In this document: positions 46,189-56,608 of the stretch, piece by piece
Position numbering within the stretch: the stretch's first letter is position 1
Layout: each line of letters begins with the position of its first letter
Assembly: GCA_963753105.1 (NCBI GenBank)
Contig: CAVWBD010000001.1
Span: 1,178,001-1,242,000 of the forward strand
Direction: 5' to 3'
DNA: 64,000 nt
DNA from: SZUA-36 sp963753105
Lineage (GTDB): Bacteria; Pseudomonadota; Gammaproteobacteria; Xanthomonadales; SZUA-36
Position numbers and translations under genes: made by a program
The notes under the pieces: generated by a model
Databases searched by the model: none
The model's input: only the letters and a program-made list of their open reading frames with translations
Told to the model about the DNA's origin: nothing

Positions 46189-49100
46189 ATGATGAAGCAA
46201 GATCCTTCCCAGGTTCACGGGAAAACCCACTGGCTAAAAACCAGTTTTTTCGTGGCGCTAGCTGCCATCCTTTATCCCGGAGCTGCAATATTTGCCCAGG
46301 ATCAAACGGCAGATGCTGATGTAAGCGATGATCAGGAAGTAGTTTTGGAAGAAGTGATCGTCAGTGGCACCCGCCGCGCACTGCAAAACTCCATTGATAT
46401 CAAGCGTGAGGCGACGGGTATCGTTGACGCGCTGAGCATCGGCGACATCGGCGACATCCCCAGCCTGTCGGTGGGTGAAGCCATCGAGCAGATCACCGGC
46501 GCCACCGGACACCGCTTCAAGGGCAGCGTATCGGGTATCTCGATCCGCGGTCTTGGACCGTTCCTGTCGCTGCAGACTTTCAACGGGCGCGTGGGTACCA
46601 CGGCCGCGGCCAGCCGTGACATGAACTACCAGGTGTTCCCGTCCGAGCTGACCAAGTCGATCACGATCTACAAATCCCAGCAGGCCGACCTGATCGAGGG
46701 CGGCATTGCCGGCACGATCGACATCGGCACAATGCGTGCGCTGGAGTACGGCAAGCGGTCCGTCAACGTGAACCTGCGCGCCAAGTACAACGAGTATGGC
46801 GACCGGTCGAAAGACGCCGACCCATGGGGCTACCGTGGCTCGATCAGCTACGTTGACCAGTGGGAACTGGCCAGCGGCAACGAGGTGGGCTTCTCCATCG
46901 GTTACTCGCGCTGGGATTCCGGCAACCCGGAAGAGACCTTCTCGACCAGTTCCAGCTGGTACGTCTGTCAAACCAGCGTTGACCCGCAAGACGATCGCTG
47001 CACGGATCGTGGGGGCGAATACACCCCTGCGGACCAGGCCGCGGACGCGGCGAACGGCATCGTCGCGGATGACCTGTACTTCATCCCGAACTCCTATTAC
47101 TGGCGCCTGAACAATGCCGAGGTCGAGGTGCGTGACGCGCTGATGGGCTCCTTCGAATGGCGCTCGGACAGAGCGGACATGACCATTGACTGGTTCTGGT
47201 CGGACAAGTACTACGAGGATGACCGGCACGATTTCATCATCGCCGACTCGCGCCGCGAGCCCCGCAACGTGGTGCATACGCCGGACTACGCCTTGCTTAG
47301 CTTCACCGGCGTCAGCCGCATGAAAAGCGACGGTGAGTTGTACCGCCGCGACGAGACGCTGGAAGGCGTGGGTTTCGACTTCGGCTACAAGCTCAACGAC
47401 AACTGGGAACTCCGCACTGACATCTCGTCCAACAACCACGAGCGTCACCGCGTGCGCCGTTACGTGCGCACGCAGTCCGATTACGTGATGTACGACATGG
47501 ATCTGACAGGCGGCCTGCCGTCTATCAGTTTCTACACCGGGGTGGATGAATCTGTCGGTGGCCGGGATCTGCAAACGGATTTCGACCCGAACAACTTTCT
47601 CACTTTTGGGGGTAGAGATAGCGATGGCGATGGTATTGGCGACAGCAGGTTAAGTAGTGATTTCGAGATACGTAGACGCGACACCGACCGTGAAACCAAG
47701 TCCGATGGCCTGACCCTGGATGCGATCTGGACACCGGATGACGGTGGTTTCCTCGAGAGCGTCAAGTTTGGTCTGCGCGGGGGCAAGTACCAGCGCATCA
47801 CCAACAACGAGGACGACAACCGCCAGGATGTCGAGGATATCCTCGATGACTACTACCCTGACGGCTCGGTGACCGATGGTAGAGATATTCGAGCGGATAA
47901 ATGACGAATGCGTCTTCGACCCGTTCCCGAACAGCAAGTTCTTCAACAATGCCCCCGGTACCAACATCGGCGGCTCCTTTGCGGCCTTTGACACGCTGTG
48001 CGCGACGAGGATCATCACCAATGGTGAAAACAGCCTCACAGCCCCGGACCGGACCTTGAACGAGGCTGATATCAACGTCACGGAAAACACCACGGCCGCC
48101 TACGCCATGGCCAACTTCTTTACCGATAATGGCCCGGTCCCGATCTGGGGCAACTTCGGTTTGCGCTTTGTGAGCACCGAGGTGGATTCGAAGGGCCTGC
48201 GTGCGGGTTATATCACCGAGCAGGACGCGGATTCCGGCCTGTGGCGCGTCGTCGAGACGGGTGCGCTGGAAGATATCCGTCACAAGCACACGGAAGACGT
48301 ATGGCTGCCCAGCGCCAACATCAACTTCGAGATGAGCGATACCTTCATGATCCGCGCCGCGGCCTACCGGGCCATGTCGCGCTTCAACCCTGAGTTCATG
48401 GGCGCCGGCAGGGACTTTGGCAGCATCGACGACGACTTCGACTACGAGACGCGGGAACAGGCGCTGCAGGGAGAGCTGGATTCGGCCTCCGGCGGCAACC
48501 CGTATATCGAGCCGTTCCTGTCCTGGAACGGGGATGTCTCGTTCGAGTGGTATTTGTCGGACGACACCGCGATCAGCGCCGCGCTTTACTACAAGTACTT
48601 CGAGGCCGAGGTGATGTCCCAGGTCGAGCAGGAAAACCTCACGATCGATGGCGTGGATGTCCTGGTCGATGTCCGGAAGCCCGTGTTGACGGGCGATACC
48701 TCGGGCCTGTGGGGTATCGAGTTGACGGCATCCCACGTGTTCTCGACACTGCCGCAGCCGTTCGACGGCCTGGGTTTCAAGGTCAGCTGGAACCACACCG
48801 ACACCGATTTCGAGACGCAGGACCCGATCTACGGCGACCAGATCCAGGCCGACGGCACGGTACTGCCCGGCCTGAACGAGCTGATCCCTGCCTCGATCTA
48901 CGGCCAGTCCGACGACGTCGCCAGCCTGCAGCTGTTCTGGGATATCGGCAGCCTGAACCTGAGCGTGTTCTGGAAGCACCGTTCCGAGTATTTCCAGCCC
49001 AACGACGGCGGCGCGACGTGTCCACCGCTGGTTTGACGACGCCAGCTACCTGGACTTCTCAGCCAGCTACCGCTTCAACAGCGTGTGGAAGATGCGTTTC

Positions 49101-49223
49101 ACCGCGCAGAACCTCACCGACGAGGCCCAGTGGGCCAATCGTGGCCTGCGGCACGATGCGCCGACCCTGTGGAACAGCAGTGGTACCAGGTACGAGCTTG
49201 GTATCACGGCCACGTGGGACTGA
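46189..49223 (+). CDS. TonB-dependent receptor of the alginate locus (two frameshifts)
   Basis: Outer-membrane transporter for alginate oligomers by context, about 1,010 residues. After the signal peptide (ending IFAQ) comes the TonB-box region EEVIVSGTRRALQNSIDIKR, then the plug (SLSVGEAIEQITGATGHRFK, ISIRGLGPFLSLQTFNGRVG, LIEGGIAGTIDIGTM) and the barrel. Frame shifts near 47880 and 49020 are needed; after the second one the protein ends DASYLDFSASYRFNSVWKMR and YELGITATWD with the stop at 49221-49223. I chose the ATG at 46189 because AGGTGA stands six bases ahead; a GTG three codons earlier overlaps that site. Confidence 0.9.
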
Positions 49224-49261
49224 TGGCATTGAGATAGCATGAACCAAATGCGCTGGATTAA

Positions 49262-51499
49262 TATACAACCACGATCCGACGCGCATTCCTGGTTCTGATT
49301 GCGATAGTGACAACGCCTGCCGTTCTGGCAGGCGTTGTCGTTCATGACCAGGAGGAGTTTGGGAATGCCGTGCGGGAGGCCGAGCCGGGCGATGTAATCA
49401 GGCTTGGCAAACGGTGTCTGGAATGACTTCGAGATCGTCTTCACGGGCGAAGGAACGAAGGACGCCCCCATCACCCTGACGGCCGAGGAAAAGGGCAAGG
49501 TCATCATCACCGGCCAGTCCAATCTGCGGCTGGCAGGTGAATACCTGGTCGTTTCCGGGCTGGTTTTCAAAGACGGCTACACACCGACGGACGAGGTCAT
49601 TGCGTTTCGCTCGCAACAAGGAGAACTTGGCCAATCATTCCCGGGTTACCGAGGTCGTGATCGATGGTTTCAATAACCCCGAACGTACCGAAACGGACTA
49701 CTGGGTGTCGATCTACGGCAAGCATAACCGTTTTGACCACAACCACCTGGCGGGCAAGAGCAATAACGGCGTGACCCTGGCCGTGCGGCTGAACACCGAG
49801 GCCAGCCAGGAAAACCACCACCGCATCGACCACAATTATTTCGGCCACCGGCCGATCCTCGGCTCCAACGGCGGTGAAACGATGCGTATCGGCACCAGCC
49901 ATTATTCCCTGACCGATTCCTTTACGGTGGTGGAGAACAATTACTTCGACCGTTGCAACGGCGAAGTGGAAATCATCTCCAACAAGTCGGGTGGTAACGT
50001 GTTCCGCGGCAACGTGTTTTTCGAATCCCGTGGCACGCTGACCCTGCGTCACGGCAACGGCAACCTGGTCGAGAACAACATATTTTTTGGCAACGGCGCG
50101 GACCATACCGGCGGCATCCGCTTGATCAACAAGCGCCAGACCATCCGCAACAACTATTTGCAGGGTCTGACGGGCACGCGTTTTGGCAGCCCCCTGACGG
50201 TCATGAACGGCGTGCCGGATTCACCGATCAACCGCTATCACCAGGTGGAAGACTCGGTCATCGAAAACAACACGGTCATCGACAGTTGCGCATATCGAGC
50301 TCGCGGCGGGTAGTGACGAGGAACGCAGCGCGGTGCCGAAGACCACCCGTTTTCAGAACAACCTGATCTACAACAGGGACGGTAAGGACATCTTTACCGT
50401 GCATGACGATATTTCCGGTATCGAATTTGAAAACAACGTTCTGAACGAGGTGGAAGAATTTCCAGATCGAGCGTGGTTTCAGCAGCCGGAAAATCGAGTT
50501 GAAGCAACTGCCGAATGGCTTGATGGTTGCCACCGATGAGGACCTGGAAGGTATTGGTGCGAGCCATGATCTCAAGGTGCTGGACAGGGATGAAACCGGT
50601 GTTTCCTGGTACCCGAAACCGGATGGCAAGGCCCGCTTTGACAGCGGTGCAACACACACGATCGAGGCCAGTGGTGATGAACTGGTCAAAGCTGTTGCTG
50701 CATGCAAAAGCCGGTGATGTCATCGAGTTACAAGCCGGGCATTACCAGGTCGAAAAACTGATCAGGGTAGACAAGCCGCTGACCATCCGTGCAAGCGGTG
50801 AAAAACGGCCCACCATCGAGTTCGAACGCACAGCCCTGTTCGAGATCGAGGAAGGTGGCGCTTTGAAGCTGCAGGGGCTGGGGATCGATGGCAGTAGCGC
50901 ACCGGATTCCGCCGGCAACACGCTGATTCGCACCAGCCGTTACTCCATGCTCGGTTCATATGACCTGCTGCTCGACGATTGCGTGGTCAGGGACCTCGAT
51001 GTCAACCATTCCTTCAATTTTCTGACGGTCGCCAAGAGTACATTCGCCGGCCGGATTGAAATCCGGAACTCGAAATTCTCAAATATTTCCGGTGCGATCC
51101 TGGAACTGGACAGGGAGACCGATGATCTCGGTCTGTACAACGTGGAATACGTTTCCATCATCGATTCGAGCTTTGAGGACATCGGTGAAGCGCTTGGCCG
51201 TGTTGTACCGCGGCGGTACTGATGAGAGCACCTTCGGCCCGCATTTTGAGTTACGCGGCTCGGTATTGAAGAATGTCGGTCACAACAAGCGGAACAAGTC
51301 CGCCAGCGCCGTGTCGCTGCACGGCGTGCAACTCACGGGAATTTTCAACAACGAGTTCATCGGAAGCCAACACGTACGCGCGATGTTGACCGTCGGTGAT
51401 CCGGTTACGACGATTGCCGGCAACCTGTTCAAGACGACACCTGCGCCTGAAATCCTCAATGGCCAGGCGACCCTGCGTGATAATACGGTGAGCCAATGA
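49262..51499 (+). CDS. PL6-family alginate lyase (about six frameshifts)
   Basis: Right-handed beta-helix lyase of the chondroitinase B type, about 745 residues when rejoined. A signal peptide region (RRAFLVLIAIVTTPAVLAGV) has no ATG in frame; a single missing G would make TATACAACC an ATG start near 49262. Segments: NGVWNDFEIVFTGEGTKDAP; RVTEVVIDGFNNPERTETDY; the catalytic block EVEIISNKSGGNVFRGNVF and GTLTLRHGNGN with the expected Lys and Arg; HIELAAGSDEERSAV; ATDEDLEGIGASHDLKVLD; then a second helical domain (GDVIELQAGHYQVEKLIRVD) ending at 51499. Shifts lie near 49405, 49622, 50285, 50505, 50705 and 51215. It follows the receptor by some 40 bases. Confidence 0.85.
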
Positions 51500-51549
51500 A
51501 CTGGAGTGGTTATTGCCACTCGTTAAAAAAATAGGGATGGAGCAGATTA

Positions 51550-51903
51550 ATGAAATACCAAACTGACCGGTTTATTTTTTCCGACCGGGCGAAAAAAGAA
51601 GATATGGGTGGCGGTATCGTGCGCCAGATCCTGGGTTATGAAGATTCCTTAATGCTGGTCAAGGCTTCTTTTGAAGCAGATGCAATCGGATACACCCACT
51701 CGCATCCTCACGCCCAGATCGCGTTCGTGGAAAGCGGCGTGTTCGAGTTCACGGTCGGTGATGAGACAGCGATGTTGAAGAAAGGGGACTGTGCCTATGT
51801 CCCATCCAACGTGGAGCATGGCGCCATTTGCCGGGAGGCCGGCACATTGCTCGACATATTCAGCCCCGTGCGGGAAGACTTTCTTGCAGAGAATGAGGAT
51901 TAA
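51550..51903 (+). CDS. kdgF: KdgF-type cupin, unsaturated uronate linearisation
   Basis: Single-domain cupin of 117 residues. KdgF converts 4,5-unsaturated monouronates from pectin or alginate to the linear keto sugar (DKI or DEH). The metal site is readable: YTHSHPHAQIAFVESGVFEF (HxH...E) and a later His in VPSNVEHGAIC. The start follows GGAG by eight bases. Position directly after the PL6 gene and before the DEH reductase and KDG kinase genes supports the function. Confidence 0.9.
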   Translation: MKYQTDRFIFSDRAKKEDMGGGIVRQILGYEDSLMLVKASFEADAIGYTHSHPHAQIAFVESGVFEFTVGDETAMLKKGDCAYVPSNVEHGAICREAGTLLDIFSPVREDFLAENED

Positions 51904-51967
51904 GAAACACCGGGAGCCGCATCGAGTTGGTCTCTGAAAAATGATTTTATAGGAAACAGGAAAGATT

Positions 51968-52720
51968 TTGAATCTCAAAGATAAAGTAGCCGTCGTTTCT
52001 GGCGGTGCCCGGGATATTGGCAGGGCCATTTCAGTCAAGTTGGCTGCGGAAGGCGCCAAGGTCGTTTTTAACTACTACGAAAGCGATGAGCAGGCCACGG
52101 ACACCATGAACATCATACACTCAGCCGGTGGCGAAGCCATCGCGGTCGGTGGCGATATGACCAGGCAGGAAGATGTCGACGCGCTGGTGAGTGAGGCGGT
52201 CAAAGCTTATGGCGGCAAGATCGATATCCTGGTCAACGTGGTCGGTGGCCTGGTGGCCCGCAAAACCCTGGAAGAAGTAGATCTCGAGTTTTTCGAGTTT
52301 GTCATGAAACTGAATTTCACCAGCGCCTTCATGGTGACTAAGGCGGCAGTTCCCTACATGGGTAACGGTGGTTCGATCGTCAACTTTTCCTCCCAGGCCG
52401 GCCGTGACGGTGGTGGTCCGGGTGCCTGGGTTTACGCCTCCTCGAAGGGTGCTATTTCGACCTTTACGCGTGGCCTGGCCAGGGAACTGGGTCCGAAGAA
52501 TATTCGCGTCAACGCTTTGTGCCCGGGTATGATCGCCACGACCTTCCACGACACATTCACCAGGGACCAGGTGCGAACGAATGTCGCGGGTATGACCCCC
52601 TTGCGCCGTGAAGGTGTGGCATCGGAAGTTGCCGATGCGGTTGCCTACCTGGCCTCGGATGAAGCGAGCTTCCTGACCGGTGTCAACCTGGATATCAATG
52701 GCGGGCTGTATTTCTCCTGA
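51968..52720 (+). CDS. Short-chain dehydrogenase, candidate DEH reductase
   Basis: SDR of 250 residues. The nucleotide site is SGGARDIGRAI (classical TGxxxGxG variant); the catalytic set is Ser in NFSSQAG and Tyr-Lys in YASSKGA, with the C-terminal DEASFLTGVNLDINGGLY. The start is TTG at 51968 behind a strong AGGAAAG site. Lying between kdgF and kdgK, it most probably reduces 4-deoxy-L-erythro-5-hexoseulose uronate (DEH) to 2-keto-3-deoxygluconate, as characterised SDRs of alginate degraders do. A second candidate for that step is at 55248. Confidence 0.85.
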   Translation: MNLKDKVAVVSGGARDIGRAISVKLAAEGAKVVFNYYESDEQATDTMNIIHSAGGEAIAVGGDMTRQEDVDALVSEAVKAYGGKIDILVNVVGGLVARKTLEEVDLEFFEFVMKLNFTSAFMVTKAAVPYMGNGGSIVNFSSQAGRDGGGPGAWVYASSKGAISTFTRGLARELGPKNIRVNALCPGMIATTFHDTFTRDQVRTNVAGMTPLRREGVASEVADAVAYLASDEASFLTGVNLDINGGLYFS

Positions 52721-52766
52721 TAACAACGGCAAAATATTTCACACGGAAATAGAGGGAAGGTAAATC

Positions 52767-53795
52767 GTGTCAAAATTCATTACATTTGGCGAAATTATGC
52801 TACGGCTTAAAACACCGGGCAATGATCGCTTTTTCCAGTCACCGACATTTGAAGCAACTTTTGGTGGTGGTGAGGCCAACGTGGCAGTAGCACTGTCGAA
52901 CTATGGCCTGGATGCACGCTTCGTTTCTGCATTGCCGGATAATGACATCGGTGAATCAGCGATACGTGAGTTGCGGAGCTTCGGTGTAGACACCTCTGTG
53001 ATTCGCCGCTCCGGCGAGCGGGTTGGTATCTACTATCTCGAAACCGGTGCCAACCAACGTGCTTCCAAGGTGGTTTATGATCGTGCGGCTTCCTCAATTT
53101 GTGAGTGTGGTCCGGGTGATTTTGATTGGGATGAAGTCTTCAGGGATGCAAAATGGTTTCACATTACCGGCATCACACCGGCATTGAGCCAGTCTGCCGC
53201 CGACCTCAGTCTGGAGTCGGTAAAAGCGGCAAAGGAAAGGGGGGTGACGGTATCGTGTGATTTCAATTTCCGTGGCAAGCTGTGGAAATATGGTAAATCC
53301 GCACCCGAAGTGATGAATGAACTGGTGAACTATGTCGACGTGGGCATTGCCAACGAGGAAGACTGCCAGAAATCACTGGGTATATCTGCAGGTGTTCATG
53401 TTGAAAGTGGTGAACTGGAAATCAAGAAGTACGAAGCTTTAAGCACAAAAGTTCTTGAAGAGTTTCCAAATATGTCTGTAATCGCAATTACATTGCGTGA
53501 GTCAAGAAGCGCCGATATCAATGGCTGGTCTGCCTGCCTGCGGGATAAATCCGGCTTTTACCTGTCACGCAAATACGAGATTACCGACATCATTGATCGT
53601 GTCGGTGGTGGAGACAGTTTTGCCTCCGCGCTGATCTATGGGCTCAATGCCTACGAAGACCGTAACGACTCATTGAACTTTGCAGTCGCTGCCAGTTGTC
53701 TGAAACATTCCATTTCGGGGGATTTCAACCGGGTTACGGTCGAAGAGGCCGAGAAACTGATGGGTGGTGACGCTTCCGGACGGGTGCAGCGCTAG
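52767..53795 (+). CDS. kdgK: 2-keto-3-deoxygluconate kinase (PfkB family)
   Basis: Phosphorylates KDG to KDPG. The 342-residue PfkB-fold protein has FGGGEANVAVALSNYGLDAR at the start, substrate-side motifs (GIYYLETGANQRASKVVYD), SCDFNFRGKLW and the ATP/catalytic segment DRVGGGDSFASALIYG with the base Asp. The start is GTG at 52767 with GGGAAGG upstream. The next enzyme, KDPG aldolase, is not in this window. Confidence 0.9.
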   Translation: MSKFITFGEIMLRLKTPGNDRFFQSPTFEATFGGGEANVAVALSNYGLDARFVSALPDNDIGESAIRELRSFGVDTSVIRRSGERVGIYYLETGANQRASKVVYDRAASSICECGPGDFDWDEVFRDAKWFHITGITPALSQSAADLSLESVKAAKERGVTVSCDFNFRGKLWKYGKSAPEVMNELVNYVDVGIANEEDCQKSLGISAGVHVESGELEIKKYEALSTKVLEEFPNMSVIAITLRESRSADINGWSACLRDKSGFYLSRKYEITDIIDRVGGGDSFASALIYGLNAYEDRNDSLNFAVAASCLKHSISGDFNRVTVEEAEKLMGGDASGRVQR

Positions 53796-53880
53796 TGTCC
53801 TGTCACACTGCATGGTGCTTAAATAATGACCTTGGCAAAAACGATTGGTGATCTGTTGATTACCCTGGGAAATACAAATA

Positions 53881-55179
53881 ATGAAACTTAAAAACTTACG
53901 TTGGTGGGTGATCGTATTAATCGCGCTTGCCACCGTCATCAACTATATCGATCGTCAATCGCTCAGCGTACTGTGGCCAGAAATCGTCAAGGATCTGTTC
54001 CCTGATGAGTCTGCTTTTGAACGTAAGCAAATATACGCGAATATCTCCGTTATTTTCGTATTTTCTTACGCTTTTGGTCAGGCCATATTCGGCAAGATAT
54101 TTGACTGGGTAGGTACGCGTTTGGGTTTTGTCCTGTCCATTGGTGTCTGGTCCATTGCAACAGCCCTTCACGCAGTTGCACAGGGCGCAATCAGCTTGAG
54201 TATCGTTCGTTCCGTCCTGGGTGTGGCCGAGGCCGGTAACTGGCCAGGTGCAGCCAAGAGTAACGCAGAGTGGTTCCCAACCAAGGAGCGAGCCCTGGCC
54301 CAGGGCATCTTCAATTCAGGTGCGGCCATCGGCGGCATTATCTCGATTCCCCTGATCGCATTCATGACCATCTTTTTCAGTTGGAAGATGGTCTTTATTC
54401 TCGTGGGTGTGATCGGTTTATTGTGGCTCATCCCGTGGTTGGTCCTGGTTAAAGCGCCGCCAAAGTCTCACCCCTGGTTAACAGACGAAGAACGTGAGTA
54501 CATTTTAACCGGTCAAAAAAACACTGAAGCCGGAGAAGATACTGAAGAAGAGGAGTACGTCCCTTCAACAGCCGGTCTACTTTCGCATAAGCAAAGCTGG
54601 GGGGTGATTATCGCCTCTGCGGCAATCGACCCGATTTGGTGGTTGTTCGTCTTCTGGATACCTATTTACCTGAATGAGGTCTATGGAATGGATGTGAAAT
54701 CCATTGGACTATACGGTTGGGTACCCTACGTTGGCGCCATGTTAGGTGCATGGTTTGGCGGTATTCTGGCGCAAAATCGCATGAAAGCAGGCTGGAATGT
54801 CAACAAAACCCGTAAGTTCACCATTACATTGGGTTGCCTGATCATGTTGCCTGCACTGTTGGCCATGGCGAACCCGGGCGCGCCAGTGGTAGCCGTGCTT
54901 ATCATGGCTGTGATTTTATTTGGTTTTCAGACCGCTATTGGTAATGTCCAGACATTACCAGCCGATTTATTCAGTGGAAAAACGGTTGGGACGCTTGCTG
55001 GTTTTTCAGGTATGGCAGCCAAACTCGGTGCCGTTGGTCTAACGTCACTTGTGCCCTGGTTGACCGCTGATGGCAACTATTCGCCTGCCTTTGTTATCGG
55101 GGCCTCTCTGGCCATCATCGCCATGTTGTCTATCTGGATTCTTATTCCAACAGTAGAGCGACTGAAGCCCAAGCACTGA
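53881..55179 (+). CDS. MFS hexuronate-type transporter (ACS family), probably DEH or uronate uptake
   Basis: Inner-membrane transporter of 432 residues with twelve helices. It begins WWVIVLIALATVINYIDRQS, the characteristic start of ExuT/GarP-type anion:cation symporters, with GVAEAGNWPGAAKSNAEWFP and ERALAQGIFNSGAAIGGI in the expected places. Context between KDG kinase and a beta-hydroxyacid dehydrogenase indicates uptake of unsaturated uronate or DEH from the periplasm. Confidence 0.87.
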   Translation: MKLKNLRWWVIVLIALATVINYIDRQSLSVLWPEIVKDLFPDESAFERKQIYANISVIFVFSYAFGQAIFGKIFDWVGTRLGFVLSIGVWSIATALHAVAQGAISLSIVRSVLGVAEAGNWPGAAKSNAEWFPTKERALAQGIFNSGAAIGGIISIPLIAFMTIFFSWKMVFILVGVIGLLWLIPWLVLVKAPPKSHPWLTDEEREYILTGQKNTEAGEDTEEEEYVPSTAGLLSHKQSWGVIIASAAIDPIWWLFVFWIPIYLNEVYGMDVKSIGLYGWVPYVGAMLGAWFGGILAQNRMKAGWNVNKTRKFTITLGCLIMLPALLAMANPGAPVVAVLIMAVILFGFQTAIGNVQTLPADLFSGKTVGTLAGFSGMAAKLGAVGLTSLVPWLTADGNYSPAFVIGASLAIIAMLSIWILIPTVERLKPKH

Positions 55180-55247
55180 GTCAAGGACAAGCAGTTGATA
55201 ATTCTTCAATCCCTTTTGTACAAACGAATCTATTTTAGGAGTCAGAC

Positions 55248-56126
55248 ATGACAAAACCTGTCATCGGTTTCATCGGCCTTGGCCTCATGGGCGGCAACAT
55301 GGTCGAAAACCTGCAAAACAAAGGCTTTGAGCTGATCGTAATGGATCTCAACAAGGAAGCCGTTGCAACGGTTGTTGCCCGGGGCGGTACCGAGGCAAGC
55401 TCAGCCAAGGAACTGGCAGCGGCAAGCGACATCGTGATGCTTTGCCTGACCACGTCCAAAGTAGTTGAAATGCTTGTCTATGCCGAAGACGGTATTCTGG
55501 CTGGCATCAAAGAAGGCGCTGTTTTGATTGATTTTGGAACTTCGATCCCGGCTTCTACCCGCAAGATCGGTGCAGATCTTGCCAGCAAAGGTGCAGGCAT
55601 GATCGACGCACCACTTGGCCGTACACCAGCCCATGCCAAAGACGGATTGCTCAACATCATGGCATCTGGCGAGAAGGCAACCTTCGACAAGGTTAAGCCG
55701 GTTCTTGATATGCAGGGCGAAAATGTATTCTATCTTGGTGCACTCGGTGCCGGTCACACGACCAAGCTGATCAACAACTTCATGGGTATGACGACCGTTG
55801 CAGCCATGTCGCAGGCTTTTGCCGTGGCCGACCTTGCTGGTGTTGACCGCCAGCAGCTTTGGGAGATTATGTCGACAGGCCCATCCAATTCGCCATTCAT
55901 GCAATTTTGTAAAAACTATGCGGTTGACGGTGTAAGCGATCTGGGCTTCTCAATCAACAACGCCAATAAGGATCTGGGTTATTTCCTGGAGATGGTTAAG
56001 GATTTGGGTACAGAATCTCAAATTGCCGAGGGCACCTCGGCTAATCTTCAGGCAGCCGTCGATGCTGGCATGGGTAATGGCAATGTTCCGGAAATCCTGG
56101 ATTACTTCCTGAAGCTGGAGAAGTAG
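55248..56126 (+). CDS. NAD(P)-dependent beta-hydroxyacid dehydrogenase, second DEH reductase candidate
   Basis: A 292-residue member of the 3-hydroxyisobutyrate / tartronate-semialdehyde reductase family. The dinucleotide site is GFIGLGLMGGNM; the substrate Ser/Gly-rich loop lies in DAPLGRTPAHAKDG, which departs from the usual DAPVSGG; the catalytic Lys is in GHTTKLINNFMGM. Members of this family serve as DEH reductase in some Vibrio alginate pathways, from memory, so both this gene and the SDR at 51968 may act on DEH. A strong AGGAGTC ribosome site precedes the start. It is the last gene of the alginate operon. Confidence 0.82.
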   Translation: MTKPVIGFIGLGLMGGNMVENLQNKGFELIVMDLNKEAVATVVARGGTEASSAKELAAASDIVMLCLTTSKVVEMLVYAEDGILAGIKEGAVLIDFGTSIPASTRKIGADLASKGAGMIDAPLGRTPAHAKDGLLNIMASGEKATFDKVKPVLDMQGENVFYLGALGAGHTTKLINNFMGMTTVAAMSQAFAVADLAGVDRQQLWEIMSTGPSNSPFMQFCKNYAVDGVSDLGFSINNANKDLGYFLEMVKDLGTESQIAEGTSANLQAAVDAGMGNGNVPEILDYFLKLEK

Positions 56127-56608
56127 CCAAAAGGGGTCCAGAGGCAAGTGCCAGGCATCGAGAATATGGCACTTGACTCTGACGCCCTTCGTTGGGCGGG
56201 GATGCTTCAGTCAGGGTGCAGCGCTAAAGCCCGGTCTTGACCCGGGCTCAGTGCAGTTCGCGTCGTAATTTTCAACCCTGCGCAGGATGTTGTGTAAGCG
56301 AAGTGCGTGTCGGGCAGAACAGGCACCACAATTTGATGGGTTTGCCCAGAACGAAGAATTCATTTTGAATGACCAGGTGAACCTGGTCTGAAGCTTCCGG
56401 CGCCAACAGGAAATGACGGACGATTTGCTGTTCCGGACACTTTTTTGGGTTTTCGGACTTTTTCCGATGGCAAAAATTGCTCTGTATTGTAAGAAGGGGG
56501 TTAATTGTGGCTTTCTTTAGTGGCAACGAGTTACTGGCAATTTGCTTGTACAAATTTCTAAACGGTTCATACTGTTAAGTCCGTTTCTCAACTTGGAGTT
56601 GTCGGACC
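56127..56608. other. Intergenic stretch after the alginate operon, with a third copy of the CTCTGAC repeat
   Basis: 482 bases. A hairpin GTGCCA-N13-TGGCAC (about 56148-56172) leads into TGGCACTTGACTCTGAC (56166-56182), a partial copy of the repeat at 4371-4387. Two further stems follow: CGCCC-TTCGTT-GGGCG near 56183 and AGCCCGG-TCTTGAC-CCGGGCT near 56228. Any of these may end the operon, although none has a T run. The rest, up to the promoter of the next gene, shows no coding sequence that I recognise. Confidence 0.6.

Noticed and set aside
46258..48979. Long minus-strand open frames antisense to the alginate TonB receptor (438 and 393 codons)
   Set aside because: Shadow frames; the plus strand shows plug and barrel motifs once the frameshifts are allowed for.
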